Origin: an uncultured Pseudomonadota bacterium
GTDB taxonomy: Bacteria; Pseudomonadota; Gammaproteobacteria; Steroidobacterales; Steroidobacteraceae
Direction: 5' to 3'
Assembly: GCA_903884235.1 (NCBI GenBank)
Contig: CAISEB010000025.1
Span: forward strand, 1-64,000
Length of the DNA stretch: 64,000 nucleotides
A program made the translations under genes and the position numbers. Of the stretch, positions 61,794 to 64,000 are shown in pieces. Position 1 is the stretch's first letter. Each line of letters begins with the position of its first letter. The notes under the pieces were generated by a model. The model was not told the origin of the DNA. It was given only the letters and a program-made list of their open reading frames with translations, and ran no database searches.

Positions 61794-62993
61794 TCAGCCG
61801 ATGGCCGCCCCGGCCACCGGTGATGCCAGCCGATAGCCCTTCAGCGTCCGCGCGAACTCCTGCAGTCGCTCGATCCCGCTCGCCTCGGCCTCGCGGATCC
61901 AGTCACGCAGGTAGCCGGTCAGGCGCTCGTTGTCGCCGATCGTGCCGCTCCACAGGACGGCCAGGCGCTCCTGGAACTCGTGCACCGTGCGCAGCGCCGC
62001 GTTCTCGGCGAGAACCTGCTGCAGGCGCTCGCGCGCCTTGGCGTCGAGCAGCTTGGGATGCCGGACCAGGACCTTGCGCACGCGCAAGCTCAGCGCACCG
62101 GCACTGCGCGCCGCCTCGGCCTTCAGCACCGGCAGGGTCACGGTGCGCGCATAGTTGCGCACCACGTCCATGCGCGCGGTGATGACCGTGCGCACCGTGT
62201 CGAGGTCGACGGCCGGGCGCGGCGCGGCGACGAGCGCGCGCGGCGCGACCTTGCGGACCTTGGCGAGGCCGACGGCCGAGAACATCGTCAGCCACAGCCA
62301 GCCCATGTCGAACTCGCCGGCGCGCATCGAGAAGCGGGCCGAGGACGGGAACGCATGGTGGTTGTTGTGCAGCTCCTCGCCGCCCGTCAGCAGGCCCCAC
62401 GGCATCAGGTTGCGGGCCGCGTTGTCGCATTCGAAGTTGCGGTAGCCGATCGCGTGGCCGAGGCCGTTGATGACGCCCGCCGCCATGACCGGCATGGCGG
62501 CGAACTGCACGGCAATGATGATGATGCCCGGCACGCCGAACAGCACCAGATCGGCGATCACCGTCAGCACGAGGCCGAGATCGCGATGGCGCGCGTACAG
62601 GTTGCGCTCGATCCAGTCGTCCGGGGTGCCGCGGCCATACTTCTCCTGCACGGCGGGATCGCGGGCCGAGACTTGGTAGACTTCGGCGCCCTCGAGCAGG
62701 ATCTTGCGCAGGCCGAACAGCACCGGGCTGTGCGGATCGCCCTCGACGTCGGAGAACGCGTGATGCTTGCGATGCACGGCCACCCATTCCCGGGTGATCT
62801 GGCCGGACGTGGCCCAGATCCAGAAGCGGAAGAAGTGGCGGAGCGCCGGGTGCAGGTCTACCGCGCGGTGCGCGGCGTCGCGGTGCAGGTACAGCGTGAC
62901 CGCCATCATCGTGATCTGGACCATCACGAAGCCGACGAGCATGTAGCCCCAGAAACCGAGGTTGGTCAGGCCGTAGAGAAAATCGAGGTTCAC
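61794..62993 (-). CDS. Membrane acyl-CoA/acyl-lipid desaturase
   Basis: A 399-residue membrane enzyme with four predicted helices and the three His boxes of acyl desaturases: HRDAAH near residue 38, HRKHH near 75 and HNNHH near 213. The diiron site is built from these. It inserts a cis double bond in a fatty acyl chain, probably at delta-9. A C-terminal 150-residue helical extension is unusual and without known function. GTG 62993 is preferred with GGAGTG upstream, since MNLDFLYGL matches a normal family N-terminus. ATG 63065 or 63068 with AGGAG is an alternative. The gene is convergent with rpmG. Confidence 0.85.
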   Translation of the reverse strand: MNLDFLYGLTNLGFWGYMLVGFVMVQITMMAVTLYLHRDAAHRAVDLHPALRHFFRFWIWATSGQITREWVAVHRKHHAFSDVEGDPHSPVLFGLRKILLEGAEVYQVSARDPAVQEKYGRGTPDDWIERNLYARHRDLGLVLTVIADLVLFGVPGIIIIAVQFAAMPVMAAGVINGLGHAIGYRNFECDNAARNLMPWGLLTGGEELHNNHHAFPSSARFSMRAGEFDMGWLWLTMFSAVGLAKVRKVAPRALVAAPRPAVDLDTVRTVITARMDVVRNYARTVTLPVLKAEAARSAGALSLRVRKVLVRHPKLLDAKARERLQQVLAENAALRTVHEFQERLAVLWSGTIGDNERLTGYLRDWIREAEASGIERLQEFARTLKGYRLASPVAGAAIG

Positions 62994-63153
62994 TGGCGCG
63001 TCACTCCAAAAGCGATTGGACAGCGGCAACCCGCGGCGCCGGGCGGCGTCGGGACAAGCCGCCATCATACTCTCCTAGTTTGGGGCGCAGCCCCGTGGCA
63101 CAAGCCTCTTCAGAAGCTGTACAGCAGAGCCCCCGGGACCCGGACGCACGCCA

Positions 63154-63969
63154 ATGCCTGAACTGCCGGAAGTGGAGACGACCCGTCGCGGACTCGCGCC
63201 GCTGCTCGAGGGACGACGCATCGCCGCAGTGCGCGTGCACGAGCGGCGCCTGCGCTGGGCGCTGCCGGCCGGCTTCGAGGACGCGCTGCGCGGACGCCGC
63301 ATCCGGGTCGTCGAGCGCCGCGCGAAGTACCTGCTGGTCGCCACGGATCGCGGCACGCTGCTGATCCACCTCGGCATGTCCGGCAGCCTGCGCACCGCGG
63401 ACCCGGCGCTCGCGCGTCGCCCCCACGACCACGTCGAGATCGACCTCGATTCCGGCCGCTGCCTGCGCTTCAACGATCCGCGCCGCTTCGGCAGCATGCA
63501 CTTCATCGACGGCGACCCGCACGGGCATCCGCTGCTGCGCGCGCTCGGCCCGGAGCCCCTATCGGACGCCTTCGACGCGGACTACCTGCACGCCAGGACG
63601 CGCGGGCGGCGCGTCGCGATCAAGGTGCTGCTGATGAACGCCGCGATCGTGGTCGGCGTCGGCAACATCTATGCGAGCGAGGCGCTGTTCCACGCCGGCG
63701 TGTCGCCGGGTCGCGCGGCCGGCCGGCTCACGCGCGAGGAGACCGCGCGCATCGTCGCCGCCGTGCGCCGCGTGCTCACCTCCGCGATCAAGGCGGGCGG
63801 CACGACGCTGCGCGACTACGTCAACGCCAACGGCAATCCGGGCTACTTCCGGCAGAAGCTGTACGTCTACGAGCGCGCGGACGAGGCCTGCCGCGACTGC
63901 GCGACGCCGATCCGGCAGCGCGTGCAGGGCCAGCGCTCGACGTACTGGTGCCCGACCTGCCAACGATGA
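63154..63969 (+). CDS. mutM: Formamidopyrimidine-DNA glycosylase
   Basis: A 271-residue bifunctional DNA glycosylase. The N-terminus MPELPEVETTRRGL carries catalytic Pro2 and Glu3. Lys57 is in RRAKYLLV and the helix-two-turn-helix region in VGNIYASEALF. A C-terminal zinc finger follows: CRDC ... CPTC, residues about 245-270. It removes 8-oxoguanine and other oxidised purines. ATG 63154. The last 30 bases of the window hold nothing recognisable. Confidence 0.95.
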   Translation: MPELPEVETTRRGLAPLLEGRRIAAVRVHERRLRWALPAGFEDALRGRRIRVVERRAKYLLVATDRGTLLIHLGMSGSLRTADPALARRPHDHVEIDLDSGRCLRFNDPRRFGSMHFIDGDPHGHPLLRALGPEPLSDAFDADYLHARTRGRRVAIKVLLMNAAIVVGVGNIYASEALFHAGVSPGRAAGRLTREETARIVAAVRRVLTSAIKAGGTTLRDYVNANGNPGYFRQKLYVYERADEACRDCATPIRQRVQGQRSTYWCPTCQR

Positions 63970-64000
63970 GGCGGGATCGGGCCCGGCCCGGCCCGGCTAG

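Overview
The window is chromosomal DNA of a high-GC gammaproteobacterium. Housekeeping genes at the right end have typical gammaproteobacterial arrangements: xth divergent from pyrE, coaBC overlapping dut, radC nearby, rpmB-rpmG, and mutM. UrcA-family, DUF3617 and DUF4124 proteins, many Tat-exported amidohydrolases, ECF sigma signalling and TPR-bearing winged-helix regulators point to the Steroidobacterales / Nevskiales / Lysobacterales part of the class. This placement is inferred from gene content; no rRNA is present.

Layout. 0-7.4 kb: an EamA transporter, a Tat-exported FAD oxidoreductase, an ECF sigma factor coupled to a four-helix membrane protein, and small secreted or membrane proteins. 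A c-type cytochrome follows whose first haem motif is CxxCY. 7.4-16.3 kb is an accessory region with visibly lower GC, long gaps and decay. It holds a DUF1801 protein, a secreted TPR protein, a gene interrupted by one in-frame amber codon, a toxin-first HigBA-type module with a palindromic operator, an AAA ATPase with a probable leaderless promoter, and a secreted alpha/beta hydrolase. Three direct copies of the 3' end of tRNA-Gly(CCC) divide this last part, and the intact tRNA closes it at 16.3 kb. No integrase is visible.

16.5-37.3 kb: DUF3617, amidohydrolase, VOC and UrcA proteins, a CadC-like regulator with TPRs, an M28 peptidase, a porin-like and a COG4705 membrane protein pair, a CoA-transferase, an orphan PstS-like protein, a second amidohydrolase and an APH-fold kinase. 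Next come a SLOG-like protein with two 2-TM modules (the best candidate for an uncharacterised signalling or defence protein), a secreted HExxE protein, and a Rieske oxygenase facing a Rieske ferredoxin.

37.4-49 kb: a large secreted BNR-repeat protein, a cytochrome cluster (monohaem cytochrome c, tetrahaem NapC/NirT, dihaem peroxidase), an APC transporter and a GNAT enzyme. A periplasmic AroQ-PheC fusion, a truncated haemoglobin, an M24 peptidase and PPK2 follow. 49.5-64 kb is mostly core metabolism and information processing: trmB, marC family, a Rieske protein/AmpG-like/xth operon, pyrE, coaBC-dut, radC, an orphan modA, a class A beta-lactamase-fold protein, rpmB-rpmG, an acyl desaturase and mutM.

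The genes suggest an aerobic heterotroph with heavy periplasmic traffic of peptides, amidohydrolase substrates and c-type cytochromes. No CRISPR array, transposase, prophage or rRNA was seen.
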